DNA of 64,000 bases, taken from Ulota crispa (lineage: Eukaryota > Streptophyta > Bryopsida > Orthotrichales > Orthotrichaceae). Within the stretch, counting starts at the first letter, position 1, and each line of letters begins with the position of its first letter. Under the pieces are notes generated by a model that did not search any database, was not told where the DNA came from, and saw only the letters and a program-made list of their open reading frames with translations. The position numbers were made by a program, and so were the translations under genes. Of this stretch, positions 45,669 to 57,953 are shown piece by piece. The stretch spans positions 15,524,002 to 15,588,001 of the forward strand of contig OY987242.1 of NCBI GenBank assembly GCA_963920765.1, given 5' to 3'.

Positions 45669-46022
45669 CCTTTAAACGTCTGGTAACTGTGACCAACCCA
45701 ATTACAATAAATTCTACAGTGATTTCAATGCATCATTGGTAGACAATTGCCCAATTATTCCAAAAGTCAACTATACATGCTGACCTCATGAAAATTGCAA
45801 GAAAGGCACCATGGGACCTAACACCCTAGCTCTTAATATCCTCACAATTTGAATTACCTAAAAATACAAGTATATTTGATGAGGTTGTTTTTTACCTCCC
45901 ATGGTAAACCATGTGTTTATGATCACTTCTAAAAAAGTCAGTTAAAAACAACTTTTTTTGCTGTTGTGCATAATGTTTTTTCAGTGCTAGTAGATTTAAA
46001 ACGTCCTCCTTTGCGTTTAGGG
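45669..46022 (-). mobile_element. TTAA-family element, subfamily G, copy 3
   Basis: Inverted relative to 30215-30576. The left end CCTTTAAACGTCTGGTAACT follows TTAA (45665-45668). The right end GCGTTTAGGG precedes a decayed ATAA. 354 bp. Confidence 0.6.
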
Positions 46023-46607
46023 ATAAAAGGCTGGGCTGAGGTTTAGAAGTGCCTCTATGATTATCACTTACGTATACATCTCCTTCTGATTGAGGACAAA
46101 AGACTCTATGTCTTTGATCCAAGTGCTTAGTAATTTGCTGAACTAGTTATTAGCATTCATTCTAATGCACATTCATGAATTTTGACTAAACAATCCGTCA
46201 CAAAGAAACTGTGGATGGACAAAACATTGTTCCGTTCTAAGTAACTTACTTTTGAAATATTTGATCTCATTTAGTCACTGTAACACCAAATCTTGATGGA
46301 TTTTTGTAGAGTGGCGCACAAGTAAGTTGTTTGAATTTCTCTAATGATAGTTTTATCCCCAATGGATTATAAACAGATTTTTTTGATTATTTCTATATAT
46401 AATGTGTTTCAATACCATGCAAGGAGTTTATAACTATGGTAGCCTCTATCCTTCCATCATAAAGCTTAGGTTTGCAATGGGTTTATAACAAATACAATGA
46501 ATGTTTTTCTTGAAGACCTATATCCAAATCAAAAAACAAATTTCTCATTTTATGTACACACAACTTGCTTACAAAAATCGTTACTTGAGTCTTTCATGCA
46601 CTGTTAA

Positions 46608-47345
46608 CCCCTAAAGGATCATTGTCCCTTCAGGGGACAGGTTGGACATCGAGCATGTACCTGTGGCTAAACTACTTTGTGTGATTTTCTGAAACTTTTA
46701 TTGAAGGTGTGGAATTCAAAAATCTACATGGGCATCTAAGATCTTCTTCATCCTGACATTTGACAAAGAAGTTATGCATGAATTTACGAAAATTTGGGGA
46801 TGATTGTCCTTCCGGTCAGCCCAAAACTTTCTTTTAAATTTTATTTTTTTAAAAACTCAAATTTGAAATTGGTTCTTTAGAATTTTTATTCATGAGAAGC
46901 TTTAAATCATTCAATCTCAATCAATGACATGAAAGTTATGAGGAGTTTTTGTTTGCGGGCGGTTATGAAATCTCTACTCTAAGATAAACTTTGAAGTCCT
47001 TTATTTTACTCAATTTTTAATATTTTGGAAAAAAAAATTAAACCAAAGGAAGTAGATTGTTCATCACAACATTATCACCGTTGGGATTTACATTTTTCAT
47101 TTCCATAATTAAATTCTTAACAATTTTGTGTTTTGAATCATTCTCTACTTCTTTTTACTTACTGATTTTTCCCCTATGTTTTATAGTTCCAATTGATTTG
47201 AAAATTCTCCCACACATACCTAACTTGATCTCCTACATGGAAAAAAAAAGCGCAAATTTGGGTAGAGCAATTTTTTTGTTATAAGAGTGGTCAAAGGCTT
47301 TTGAAATTTTTGGGCAACATGGAATTTTTTTGGGAGACCTATGAG
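46608..47345 (+). mobile_element. TTAA-family element T9, right end missing
   Basis: It begins CCCCTAAAGGATCATTGTCC after TTAA (46604-46607), with the subterminal hairpin TGTCCCTTCAGGGGACA. The body matches T8 and T7. No right end is found; it appears truncated near 47345. Confidence 0.55.
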
Positions 47346-48481
47346 TCAAAAATAGGTGTTTACTACAAAAAAAAACTTAAAAAATTCATCAACAATTCAA
47401 TAATGCTTCAAAAAACATGAAAACTTGTGTTACCATTTAACATCTAAGGTAGACATACCCATACCCTACTGTTTAATGGTTTGGGGTATATTGAGGCCTC
47501 AGAAAATTCAAGAAAAACTATGTAGGATTAGCCTTTGAATAAACTTTTATGGAATGCAATTTTTGTGGAAAAACATATTGTAGAATAATTTGTATTAAAG
47601 GGCAAAGTTGCAGCTCATAGGGTCCTTATTGGCGATTCTAGACTAACCTTGAAATTGCTTGGATATGTTCCCATAGTGGCATTGGATGGTATTAATCCCA
47701 ACCATCCAAAGTAGCTTAGCAACTGACATATGGCAAAATTAGATTGTGCGAGTGACATTCACTGCTCCACTATGGGTTCAATGGTCTGTGGTGAAAGCCT
47801 CAAATCTAGGGTGCAGAATTGGAGAGGGGTTGGGAATAGGTGTGTCTACCTTAGTTCTCTTTGTCTAAAATTAGACAAAATTTCTTGTTTCAAAATGCCC
47901 ATGGAAAGGGAGACCAGCCAGTATTGCTTTTAGAGCACGCTAAGATAGTTGGCTCATAAACCGACCATCTAAGGGAAAGATGATGTTTGTACTAAAATAA
48001 ATTTAGATTGGCAATTTGGGATTTTTTTTGCTAGAAAATCAAAGAAGAATAGTTCTATGGCCATTTAAATTGAAATTTTCTAGAGTTGGTATGAATTAAC
48101 TACAATTTATCAAAGCAAAAGGTGCATGGGTATCTAATCTTGATCATAGGTGGTAGCATTCATGATGCAAAGGCTGCTTGTAAATGGAGCACATGAGTCC
48201 TAAAAGCAAACACTACAAAGCCAAGATTGTTCCAATAAGGCTCTTAAAGTGTGCAAGCACCCATTCCATATTCCAATGCTCAAATCGTGATTGAGAACAT
48301 GTTTTCATTTATTCTAGTATGACATATATCTATGTATTATTGAAAATTAAAACTCAACACAACTATGACCAATAAGCATGATAACATACATCACTCTCTT
48401 GAGATTCTAAAATTGTGCATGCACAAGTACAATTTTTGAACATAAAAAAATGTGACCCATTTAACTCCAAAATGCCCAAAT
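47346..48481. other. AT-rich intergenic DNA, nothing recognised
   Basis: Only short, unconserved ORFs. Confidence 0.4.
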
Positions 48482-48600
48482 AACATCATATTCATTTAAT
48501 TGGGAATTTTGTAACATTTAGGTTTAAGGTGACCAACTTAAACCAACTATTAGGGTACAACTTGGGAATGTGGTTTTCCCAATTTAATGAATCTGGTGTT
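48482..48600. mobile_element. Short MITE-like inverted repeat, family M
   Basis: AACATCATATTCATTTAATT on the left pairs with AATTTAATGAATCTGGTGTT on the right, about 119 bp. Related sequence is near 32615. Confidence 0.45.
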
Positions 48601-48602
48601 AA

Positions 48603-50367
48603 GCCCTTTTTCTATGAAAGTCACTAAAACTACCACTTTTGGAGGAATGAGTGGAAAAGTAAGACAAAAAGTTCTTTTTGGACATCTAGCTGTAAGATCT
48701 TGCCTTAGACTATGGGAGGTACTTGTGGGAAAAAAAATCAGCTCATTTTAGATGTACACAAGTGAGATATCGACATTTGAAGCAGAAAAAAATAGTTATT
48801 TTTTGTGCTGCCCAAAATTTTCAGAAGCCTTTGACCACTCTTATATCAAAAAAATTGCTCCATGCAAAGTTGAGGTTTTTTTTTCCCATGTAGAAGACCA
48901 AGTTAGGTATGTGTGGGAGAATTTTCAAATGAATTGGAGGTGTGAATCATACTTCGTAAAATCTTGCAATGCCATAAGGCCATGAAATTTGCATATACAC
49001 TAGGTAAAAGGGTGATGGCACAGTTAGGGTACCCTTGAATGAGCTTGACGGACCTCTGGACCTCTAGATAGGACTCTCCTGAGGAGTTCAGATTTGTTTT
49101 GTTTAGGTAAAAGTTTGAACTTGCAAGTGATGAAACATTTTTCTTAAGCTTTCCTTATGTTAAGACATTCATTTAGAAAGTGTTCCTTCCATCAAAATGA
49201 ATTTCTGGATTTTTTTTCACACCATAAAAGTGATTAGAATCCAAATGTTTTGATCCAGACTTTTTTTGACTTGTAATTTGTAATGGCTCCCTAAAATGAA
49301 TTAGTAACATTTTAAAAATTTTGACCATATGTGCACCTAGAAACAAGTATATGTGCATTCTTTTGCCACTTTAAAAACAAATTACAAATTTTTAATGTTC
49401 TTTATTGGACGTGGAAAAATTCGCATGAAAGTGTTCCTAAAAAATTCATAACAACTAGTTTTAATAATGTATGGACTAATACACTTCAAATTCATGGACC
49501 ACAGAAGCTTGCACAACTATAATCGCATTAATCTAATTCCTACTAACCAAACTTGTGGTCCAGATGAGTCCTTTACTTCATTATTATGAAATGAGACAGT
49601 TCCGGAACTTCTCACAAAATCGCTCATGTAGACATGATAATATTCATCATTTGAAAAAGTGTATTTTTTTTTCTACTAATCTACAAGTATAAGCAACTTC
49701 TTGCCAAAAAATAAATAACAAAGCACTATCTAGTAAGACGTAATAAATAGCAAAAGTATCATGGGTATGGCCAAATCGGAGTTAAGCAGTCCTTTTTGGG
49801 TACTCTAATTGAGCCATTGCCCAAAATTGGAGGATTTATGTAGATTGAGAAATCTAAACTACTTTGATCCAAATGGTGAAAACCAAGGAATCTTAGTCTA
49901 CTACAACTTGGAAAAAAAGCTCTAAAAACAATTACAAAAAGAGCTCAAAAGAGTAAAGCACCAAATTTTACAAGGGGCAAAAGGAAATAAGGAATGGAGG
50001 TTTGGGAGTTCCATACCTACTTGCAAACTAAAACTTCTCATATCTTTCATCTTGTCAATCAAAGTTGAATGATTCAAAGCTTCCCACATATATAAAAATC
50101 TAAAAAACCAATTTCAAAATTTTATTAAAAAAAAACTCAATTTTGTTTTTGTAATTTTTGGGTTGCCCTCTTCTCCCTTGTTTTTCAATTATTTGTGCAT
50201 AACTTCTTCAATAAATGTAATAATGAAGAAAAAATTAGATGCCCACGTAGATATTTGAATTCCCCATCTTCAATAAAATTTCCAAAAAATCACAAAAAGT
50301 AGTTTAGTTGTAAGTACATGCCCGAAATCCCATTTGTCTCTTGAAGGGTCACTTGGACCTTTAGGAG
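48603..50367 (-). mobile_element. TTAA-flanked element T10 (1765 bp)
   Basis: TTAA at 48599-48602 and 50368-50371. The right end reads ACTTGGACCTTTAGGAG. The left end has lost the CCCCTAAAGGACCA part but keeps the next block (GCCCTTTTTCTATGAAAGTC). It is T8-like, reversed, and the largest member here. It has no transposase ORF; the extra middle sequence is AT-rich and unassigned. Confidence 0.6.
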
Positions 50368-50655
50368 TTAAGAACCTATGTGCATTGTTTTTGTGACCCT
50401 ACATTGTTGGTTTAAAATGACCGAGTGTGCCAGTCAAAATGATCGAATGGTTTTAGAGCTGACTACCTTACCTTAGTGGAGGTATCAACAACAATCATTC
50501 AAGCCGGTTTTCACACATGAGTTAACCTTCTTCCTCTGACAACCTGCCTACGTGCACTTATTAGAAGCTTGACAAAGTTTGGGATGTGGCGTCAAGGTGA
50601 GACTGGCAGAGTTAGGAGGTGGGACCAGGCCGTGCTGATCAGTGATCAGTGCATG

Positions 50656-50836
50656 CATAACATTGTTAACCAACCTTTAAACTCCCCCCTCCGGTGGAAG
50701 TATATGCCTCCCCAGATACCTCAGGGGAGGTTTTAGTTATAGATTGCTGGAAGCTGGTTGGTGCATGCCCTCAGCCGCTGGTGTTCAATTGCTTGGGATC
50801 CTCATATTATGGGGAGGAAGGGTTAACAATGTTATG
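50656..50836. mobile_element. Foldback with perfect 16-bp ends
   Basis: CATAACATTGTTAACC (50656-50671) and its exact complement GGTTAACAATGTTATG (50821-50836) enclose 149 bp that includes CCTCCCC/GGGGAGG pairs. The region is less AT-rich than its surroundings. Probably a small MITE; no relative in the window. Confidence 0.5.
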
Positions 50837-50869
50837 TGCCAAACGGGTTGCATGCATTTAACAAGCAAC

Positions 50870-51414
50870 TTCAAGAGCATAACATGGGAAACGCAAATAA
50901 CTTAAGCTTATGGGCTTTCAAGAGCAGGCAGAGCCACGGAGGCCGCGGAGCAACTGAGAATCCGGGTTTTAACCAATGGGGGCAGAATTGAATTCAAGTC
51001 TGAAGCGGTGAAGCCACACCGAGAAACTCTTCCGATTTAGAAAGCTTCCTAACTCGTGATCGTGACTCACTGACTCCTGACTGGTGAGTCATATGATTCA
51101 GGTTCGAAATCGGATCAGAGGCCCGAGGCCTTCGTCCGGAGCTTGTAATTAGGAATCCTGGTTTGCACTTTGCAGTGTCAGTGCCGCTGCAATGCTGCAT
51201 GCCTGCGTCTAGGCGCGTCTCCTGTCGCGGCGACCGCGTGCTCCGATGCCGAGGACCCGCAGCGATACTCGGCCTCAAGTTTGCTCCCGCAGGGCATGAC
51301 GGACACGGCATTGCACGTGCATTTCGTGTCCCGTGCATTCGGCCCCTTGCCCCAGAGAATTCCTCTCTCATTTGTCGTTGGCAGAGTTTTTTCTCTTTTT
51401 TCTTTTTTGTCAAG
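50870..51414 (+). other. GC-rich island ending in a consensus splice donor
   Basis: GC content is far above the flanks. A pyrimidine-rich run precedes the donor CAAG|GTAAGT (GT at 51415-51416). An acceptor-like TTTGCACTTTGCAG ends at about 51176. Frames are open on both strands; the plus frame includes GMTDTALHVHFVSRAFGPLP, which I do not recognise. It could be a first exon or leader of an unknown gene, or a remnant. Confidence 0.25.
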
Positions 51415-51654
51415 GTAAGTTAGAGGCTGCACAGTTCGGGGAGTTTTTTTTTTTGTTTAATCAGCCAATATCCTTCATTCTCTTGGGCTAAATCGGTTGT
51501 CTGGAGTATACTCCTGGTCAATAAAGAATGTTCTTTTTTTTCCTCTTAAAAGTTTGATCTTTTTCCTAAATTTTTGTATTTCAATTTGGCAATCCTCATA
51601 ATCAATCAGCTAACTTGTAATCAAATGCTGGTACTCCCCGTCTGCTCTACTGCA

Positions 51655-51845
51655 GAGCAAATTGCACACTAGAATGCATGCGAGTAAGGAAAATTTGGCT
51701 ACTATTGGAATAAACAAATGATGTGTGCATGTTTATCCAATAAGTTTTCTAATATAAGCTATTTTCATCCAAAATATGACAAACAACGTGTTTATTCAAG
51801 TAGACATATGGCAGTTTCATCCACTTTTTTAGCCAAATTTCTTAG
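51655..51845 (-). repeat. Dispersed repeat J, copy 3
   Basis: Reversed, it reads ACACTAAGAAATTTGGCTAA and ATTTTGGATGAAAATAGCTT, aligning with 9956-10155. It abuts element K1. Confidence 0.6.
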
Positions 51846-52394
51846 TGTATAGTACCAGAAAGAAAGAGTACATGAGTCCCTCTCATGGCATTCATAAAAC
51901 TTGGTATAACAAAGAATATAATTGACATTTTATCCTCAAGTTTTTATATGTGATCCTCGTGCAATCACGATCAAGCATACCAAATTTTAGTTACTAAAAC
52001 CAAAATCCTATTTTTGACAAATTGTTTAGATGTCAAAATCATGGCTTTGCAAGAAAGTAGATTAACAAACATCGATGATAAATTTTTGAGATTTGATTGC
52101 ATGGATATGTAGTAGACATCCCTATGCACATCTTTGTTTTAGACAAACATTTCCAAAAGGTTTCAAAATTCCTTCTATAGAGATTTTAATTTTAGGGTGA
52201 TCATGATCAAATTTAGTAAAATACATATTTCTTTATGAAAATTAGTTTTGTTATTTGACTCATACATTGTGATCAAGTTTGTACCTTTAAACATGATGAT
52301 ATGTTTATTTTGCCAAAAACTAATTTATTAACAATACAATTTCTTTGAATCCCATAAGAGGGACTTATGTACTCTTTCTTTAGGGTACTATACA
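51846..52394. mobile_element. TIR element K, copy 1 (549 bp)
   Basis: The ends TGTATAGTACCAGAAAGAAA and, reversed from the right, TGTATAGTACCCTAAAGAAA form about 43-bp inverted repeats with few mismatches. The interior aligns with each arm of the foldback at 57071-57947. Confidence 0.75.
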
Positions 52395-53050
52395 ACACTA
52401 AAATTATTTTGTGCTAATTATTGCTTTTTTGCTACACCAAAATTGGTGTAGCTAATTGTTCTATAGTATTTTTTAAAAAATGTAAAATATGTACCCAAAT
52501 TTTATACACAAGTTTGGAAGTAAGAGGCCCAATTTTTAGGGTTTCATTTGATGTAGCCTCACCCTACTAGTGCAATATTCTAATTTCTCACAAAACCATT
52601 ATGACATTTAACTTTGATGAAAAGTTGAAAGCATCCAACTTTATATCTGTAAAAAAAAATGTAGCCATTCTTGCTGCTCAACCATTTTTTGATTAGAAAA
52701 TAAGCTAAGGCCAGTTCATCCAAAATATTTTCACTGCTGTACATTAGCCACATGAGCCACATGGATTTCGAGGTAAGATTTAGGCAAAAAAAAATCGCCA
52801 AGATCAAAAACGCTGTAAACTTAGCAGAGGCACACGCACGAATGCATTTAGGCAAGGGAAAAGCAAGGATGAGTGTTTCTATTCATCCATATATGATTGC
52901 TCATCCACTGAGCTATAACTTTCATCTGTCTATTGCCAAACCTCTTATTTTTTTGCAAGATGTTAGACCATTTAACATATTGGGAATTGCTAAATCCACA
53001 ACACTCCATCATGTTTAGGAGTTCCATAAAGAAAAAGAGGGAGTCTTCAT
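52395..53050. other. Intergenic DNA with a short palindrome and a J fragment
   Basis: GCTACACCAAAATTGGTGTAGC-like palindrome at about 52432. A reversed fragment shared with 45390 and 9930 (AGGTAAGATTTAGGCAAA) lies near 52771. No gene is seen. Confidence 0.4.
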
Positions 53051-53433
53051 ATTTTAAACGTCCATGAGGATATTTTTTGTCCTTTGGTCTTGAAAAAATA
53101 ATATGTGTAATAGAAAAAAGTTGTTTTTTATCTGTTTTTTTTTCCAAAGTGACCGTAAACACATGATCCATCATAGAAGGCAAATAAAAATTTTATCAAA
53201 TATATTCATATTTTTAGGTAACCCAAATTGTGAGAAAATTCAAAATTACGGTGTTGGGTCTCAAGTTGCCCTTATTGCAATTTTCATGAGGTCGGCTTGC
53301 ATTATTGACTTTTGAGACTTTTAGAAGTAATACTATTGATGCCCATCAACCAAAACATTGTTGAAGCTATAATATTTATACTCTTGAAGCTACAGTGTGG
53401 GTAGGGCATGGCCACCCAACGGTCCTTTAAGGG
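53051..53433 (+). mobile_element. TTAA-family element, subfamily G, copy 4
   Basis: The interior (TTTTTTGTCCTTTGGTCTTG, AAACACATGATCCATCATAG) matches 30215-30576. The right end CGGTCCTTTAAGGG precedes TTAA (53434-53437). The left end has decayed to ATTTTAAACG. Confidence 0.6.
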
Positions 53434-53674
53434 TTAATGATGCTGGTACACATGTTTGTTTTAAGATTATGTACACTCATAGACATAAGGTAGGCACCCC
53501 CATAAGCATGAGTTTAAGCACTTTAGCATGGCTAGGATAGTTGGACAAGGGCAAAAAATTATATCATTAGATTGGAAACAGAGAACAAAAAATATTAGTT
53601 TAGTTTGGGAAGTTATCCACATAGTCATGTGTGTGTATTTTCCAAAGTGCTAAATCATTGAAATTGTAGGAACT

Positions 53675-53876
53675 ATGTGTAAGAGATGCTAAAAACAAGG
53701 CTTGTTGGCTCTTAAATAGTGAGATGGGTATTTCAAAACCGTCATACCAATCACCCACAACCATCACTTTGTCACCCATAACCATCACTTAGTTCACTCA
53801 TAAACATTTGCTATTTTTAATTATGATGTCAGTGACGCCCATGGGGACGGTCACGCTAATGGGTGCGGCTACCTTA
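53675..53876 (-). repeat. Dispersed repeat L, copy 2
   Basis: Inverted copy of 21370-21560: GATGTCAGTGACGCCCATGG and GGTGCGGCTACCTTA. Confidence 0.55.
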
Positions 53877-53983
53877 GTTATGGAAATTAAGATAAGTAAA
53901 AAATAAAAAAAGGGAATGGTGGGCAAAGTTATGGGACACAATTTACCATCCAATAAATATGAAATGTCCCTTATTTTCTTTAA

Positions 53984-54225
53984 CCCCTAAAGGATCAACC
54001 CTTTTTTTTTTGTGAAAGTCGCTGAAAACTATCACTTTTGGGGAATTGAGTGGAAAGGTAGGATAAGAGTTATTTTTGAAAATCCAACCATAGCATTTTG
54101 CTCTATACTATAGGAGGTACTTGTGGGGAAAAACCACCTCATTTCAAATAAAGAAGAGTGAAATATTGACATCTGAAATGAAGAAAAAAGTGTTTCTCCT
54201 TCCTACCCAAAAACTTTAGATTCTC
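53984..54225. mobile_element. TTAA-family element fragment T16
   Basis: CCCCTAAAGGATCAACCC follows TTAA (53980-53983). The next block (GTGAAAGTCGCTGAAAACTA) matches the T10 left region. No right end. Confidence 0.5.
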
Positions 54226-55498
54226 TTGAGATTATAAAATTGTGCATACACAAGTACAATTTTTGAACATAAAAAAACTTTACAAAGGAAACTAGGCCTC
54301 CAGAAGGCCTCTACTTCTTTATAAAGTGTGACCCATTTATTTGTGCACTATTTTTTTGACCCTACATGGTTGGTTCAAAATGACCAAATGCTTTTAGAGC
54401 CGACTACCTTAATTTAAAAAATATGCAAATTATTGATTATTATACATCCAAAACATCAAAACACGACATTGACTTACCATAGAAAAGCCGGTCACAATCA
54501 GCGCTATTAGTTTCATTTTTGGTTTTTATCTCTACCTGCCAAATACGTGGGTTGTAGGTTGAATTTTTTGTAACCCGTCTTGGATTTTAGTAGTGGGCAA
54601 GTTGTAATACTTTCTCATTTAGTTTAATATTTTGTCTACAAGTTTTTTCTTGCCTAAGAACTTTTAGCTACATGCATGGCAGCTTATTAGGTTATATATG
54701 GCAACTAATAAGTTTAGTTCATATATTCTTCAATTCTGCAAATTGGTGATGTCTAACATCAACCTTCAATAGTTGTTTTATTTTGTTAGTTATAATGCTA
54801 AACTTGGACATTTACAAAGTGTACACTAACAATTTTGTCAAGAAGCTGCTAAAAGATTATTTAGTACATTTGTACATGCGCTAAATCTTGCCATGACACA
54901 ATAACTACAAGTAGTTGTTTGAGGGAGGGCATGTGAGTAAAAAGCGCATTTACACTTTGCATTATAGCTAGATGGGGGGAAATCAAATATAATTATCGGC
55001 TACTCAATTTGTCATAATCTAAGATCCCATCAGTGACAAGGTAGCATGTCAAATTAAACTTCACCTCAAAGGTAATTTTGCATCTTGAAACTTTGGATAC
55101 TTTTTAAACTTTCCGCTTTGCTTTTACAATACAGTTTTAACGCAACCAGATTTGAGATAGAAATTTTGATACCACTAGTTACATTGTGCATCAAAGCAAT
55201 ATTTGAGGGAAATTGAGGTTAGGACGATTGAGCTTTGGGAGTGCAAGAACAAGACTAAGACAAACCAAGCTAAAAACAAACATTGAGGTGGCTATAGTGG
55301 GAAGGTTATAAAAAGCACAGGTTTTGCTTGATGTTTCTTCATATTTGTAGTTCTAAGATTAGCCTGGAATCAACAATATAAACACTAGGCATCTTCCCCT
55401 AAATGCCCCATCGACCATTTTTGGTTGCTCCTCTTTTTTGTGGGCTACCCAACATGAAAAGAAAGATTTTTTGAAAAAAAAAAATCACTTCAAGTTGA
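54226..55498. other. AT-rich intergenic DNA with low-copy repeats
   Basis: Segments at 54228-54275 and 54340-54412 recur near 48395 and 50385. Otherwise nothing is recognised. Confidence 0.4.
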
Positions 55499-55731
55499 CC
55501 CTTAAAGAACAAAGCTACTATGATACATAGTATGTACTTTGCTGTACAACTGGTATTTGCTACCAACAAAAAGTTTAATTTGGGATCTTGACTACCTCAC
55601 TAGAACATTATTGATCTATATTCTAACTTCTTTGTTAATCTCAAATGTAATAAAGGTGTGGATGCACTCCAAATACAAGAAAAATATACCTTATTGTATT
55701 GGTTGCAAAGGGCTACTTTGTCCTTTAGGGG
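55499..55731 (-). mobile_element. 233-bp TTAA MITE, copy 1 (T11)
   Basis: Ends CCCTTAAAGAACAAAGCTAC and CTACTTTGTCCTTTAGGGG, flanked by TTGA (55495-55498) and TTAA (55732-55735). It is the inverted counterpart of 63471-63703, with the same length of 233 bp. Confidence 0.8.
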
Positions 55732-55735
55732 TTAA

Positions 55736-56120
55736 ACTTCACCAAGGAAAATTTCCCAAAGACATACATTTCAGTATTTGCTAGTGTTGTAAAATGTATA
55801 ATTTTAGGAAACTAATGACGTTCTCTCCTTCAAAAATATAGCATTTTTGAGTTTTAGAATATGATGTTTGTTTTTAACCAATCATACCATAATTTAAATT
55901 CTATGAAGAAAATTTGTAATTTTGAAGAATATTAAATGGTAAATGCTTCTAAATTCATTAAACAAGAGTTTAATTTTTTTTGGAATGTTTGACTGTAAGG
56001 GTAATTACTAAACATCATGATTCTTGTTTTCTCTTTTGAAACAAACTTCATCAAAGTTACAAAAGCATCATTTTATACTGCATTTATGTTTTGCCCTTAC
56101 CCCCCTTGGGCATTTAGGGG
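55736..56120 (-). mobile_element. TTAA-family element, truncated inverted copy of T13
   Basis: It ends CCCCTTGGGCATTTAGGGG before TTAA (56121-56124). The body aligns, reversed, with 26606-26960. The far end is missing where it meets T11. Confidence 0.6.
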
Positions 56121-56236
56121 TTAAACTCCTTGTATTGTGGGGTACACTAATCTTACCAACTGCTTATTTTAGCCATTCAATTTGTTTGGTGAAACATGGA
56201 GTATAATTGGTACACTTTTGTCAAGTTTTTTAGCAT

Positions 56237-56972
56237 TGCATCCTTGTGCAATTCCAAATAGGCATACCAAATTTTAGTTCCTAAAAATCAAGACTTCATT
56301 TTTTAAGAATTATTTTGTAAGAAATTCATGATTTTACAAAACAGTTGATTGAAAAACATTGGTGATGAACTTTTGAGATTTGATTCCATGGATATGTAGG
56401 AAACATCCCTGTGCATATATCATCCATGCTAAAAAAAAATCCCCCTGAAGTAACAAAAATTTGATCTACAAAAGTTTTAATGAAACTTGTGATAGGCTCA
56501 AATTTTGTAAAACATACATTATTCTATGAAAATCCATGTTTGACATAAACATTGTAACTAAGTTTGTAACTCTAAACATGAAATTTTGTTTACTTAATGA
56601 ATAGCTAGTTAAAATATAAATAAATATATTTTACAATTTTTTTGCCTATCACAAGTTTCATTGAATCTTTTGTAGATCAAATTTTTGTTACTTTAGGGGT
56701 ATTTTTTTAGCATGGATGATATATGAGCATGGATGATATATGCACATGGATGATATATGCGCATGGATGATAATGCGCATGGATGATATATGCGCATGGA
56801 TGTTTCCTACATATCTGTGGAATCAAATCTCAAAAGTTCATCACCAATGTTTTTCAATCAATTGTTTTGTAAAACCATTGATTTTGTACAAAATCATTCA
56901 TCAAAAATGAAGTTTTGATTTTTAGGAACTAAAAATTTGATATGCATGTTTGGGATTGCATAAGAATCAAGT
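56237..56972. mobile_element. Foldback element S, related to K
   Basis: Arms of about 270-320 nt (56237-56510 and 56645-56972) are inverted copies sharing TTGAGATTTGATTCCA-type sequence. They flank an AT-rich loop. The right arm has expanded through a 17-bp minisatellite. Several arm blocks are shared with K1 and K2. Confidence 0.65.
56710..56802. repeat. 17-bp minisatellite, about 5.5 units
   Basis: The unit GCATGGATGATATATGC is repeated with small changes. The left arm of the same foldback carries only one unit-like stretch, so the array grew after the foldback formed. Confidence 0.9.
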
Positions 56973-57070
56973 TTCTATGATTCAAATCAACAAAATTTTG
57001 ATTCTGTTCACTGTGATGCAAAGTTGTTGGATCGGCAAAAACAAGGTGATGAAAATTTCTGATATGGTAT

Positions 57071-57947
57071 TGTACAGTACCCAAAAGAAAGAGTACATAA
57101 CACCCTTTTATGGCATCCAAAAAAGTATGTATAATGAAGAATATAAGTCACATTTCATTCTCACATTTTTAATATGCAATCCTCATGCAATCTTGATCAA
57201 GCATACCAAATTTTAGTTACTAAAACCCAAAATCCTGTTTTTGATAAACAGTTTTGTGTCAAAATCATGGTTTTACAAGAAAGTTGATTAATAAATAGTG
57301 GTGATGAATTTTTGAGATTTGATTGCATGGATATGTAGGAGACATCTATACACACATCTTCCTTTCAAACAAACATTTTCAAAAAAAATCAGTATTCCTT
57401 TTGTAAAGATTTTGATGTCAAAGTGATTATGACCAAATTTAGTGAAATACATATTTTTTCATGGAAATTAGTTTTTGGCAAAAAAAAAAAATCATCATGT
57501 TTAAAGGTACAAACTTAATCACAATGTATGAGTCAAATAATAAAAACTAATTTTCATGAAGAAATATGTATTTCACTAAATTTGGTTATAATCACTCTAA
57601 CATTAAAATCTCTACATAAGGAATATTGATTTTTTTTGGAGATGTTTATTTGAAAGGAAGATGTGCATATGGATGTCTCCTACATATCTATGCAATCAAA
57701 TCTCAAAAATTCATCACCACTATTTATTAATCAACTTTCTTGTAAAACCATGATTTTGACACAAAACTGTTTATCAAAAATAGGATTTTGGGTTTTAATA
57801 GCTGAAATTTGGTATGCTTGATCAAGATTGCATGAGGATTGCATATTAAAAATGTGAGAATGAAATGTGACTTATATTCTTCATTATACATACTTTTTTG
57901 GATGCCATAAAAGGGTGTTATGTACTCTTTCTTTTGGGTACTGTACA
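57071..57947. mobile_element. Long foldback element K, copy 2
   Basis: It begins TGTACAGTACCCAAAAGAAA and ends with the reverse complement. Two arms of about 405 nt (57071-57476 and 57541-57947) are near-identical inverted copies around a spacer of about 65 nt. Both strands therefore encode the same chance peptide (YSTQKKEYITPFYGIQKSMY). Each arm resembles K1 at 51846-52394. It has split an F element: the remaining F piece starts at 57954. Confidence 0.85.
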
Positions 57948-57953
57948 TGGGGT

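Noticed and set aside
51090-51115. GGTTCGAAATC resembling a tRNA B box
   Set aside because: No matching A box or cloverleaf could be drawn around it.
50994-51413. 139-residue minus-strand ORF in the GC island
   Set aside because: Basic, low-complexity, unrecognised; the GC-rich island is open in several frames by composition. Not called as a gene.
56950-57948. Same peptide encoded on opposite strands, suggesting a duplicated small gene
   Set aside because: It follows from the inverted repeat arms of K2; the peptide has no recognisable family and the DNA is non-coding in K1.
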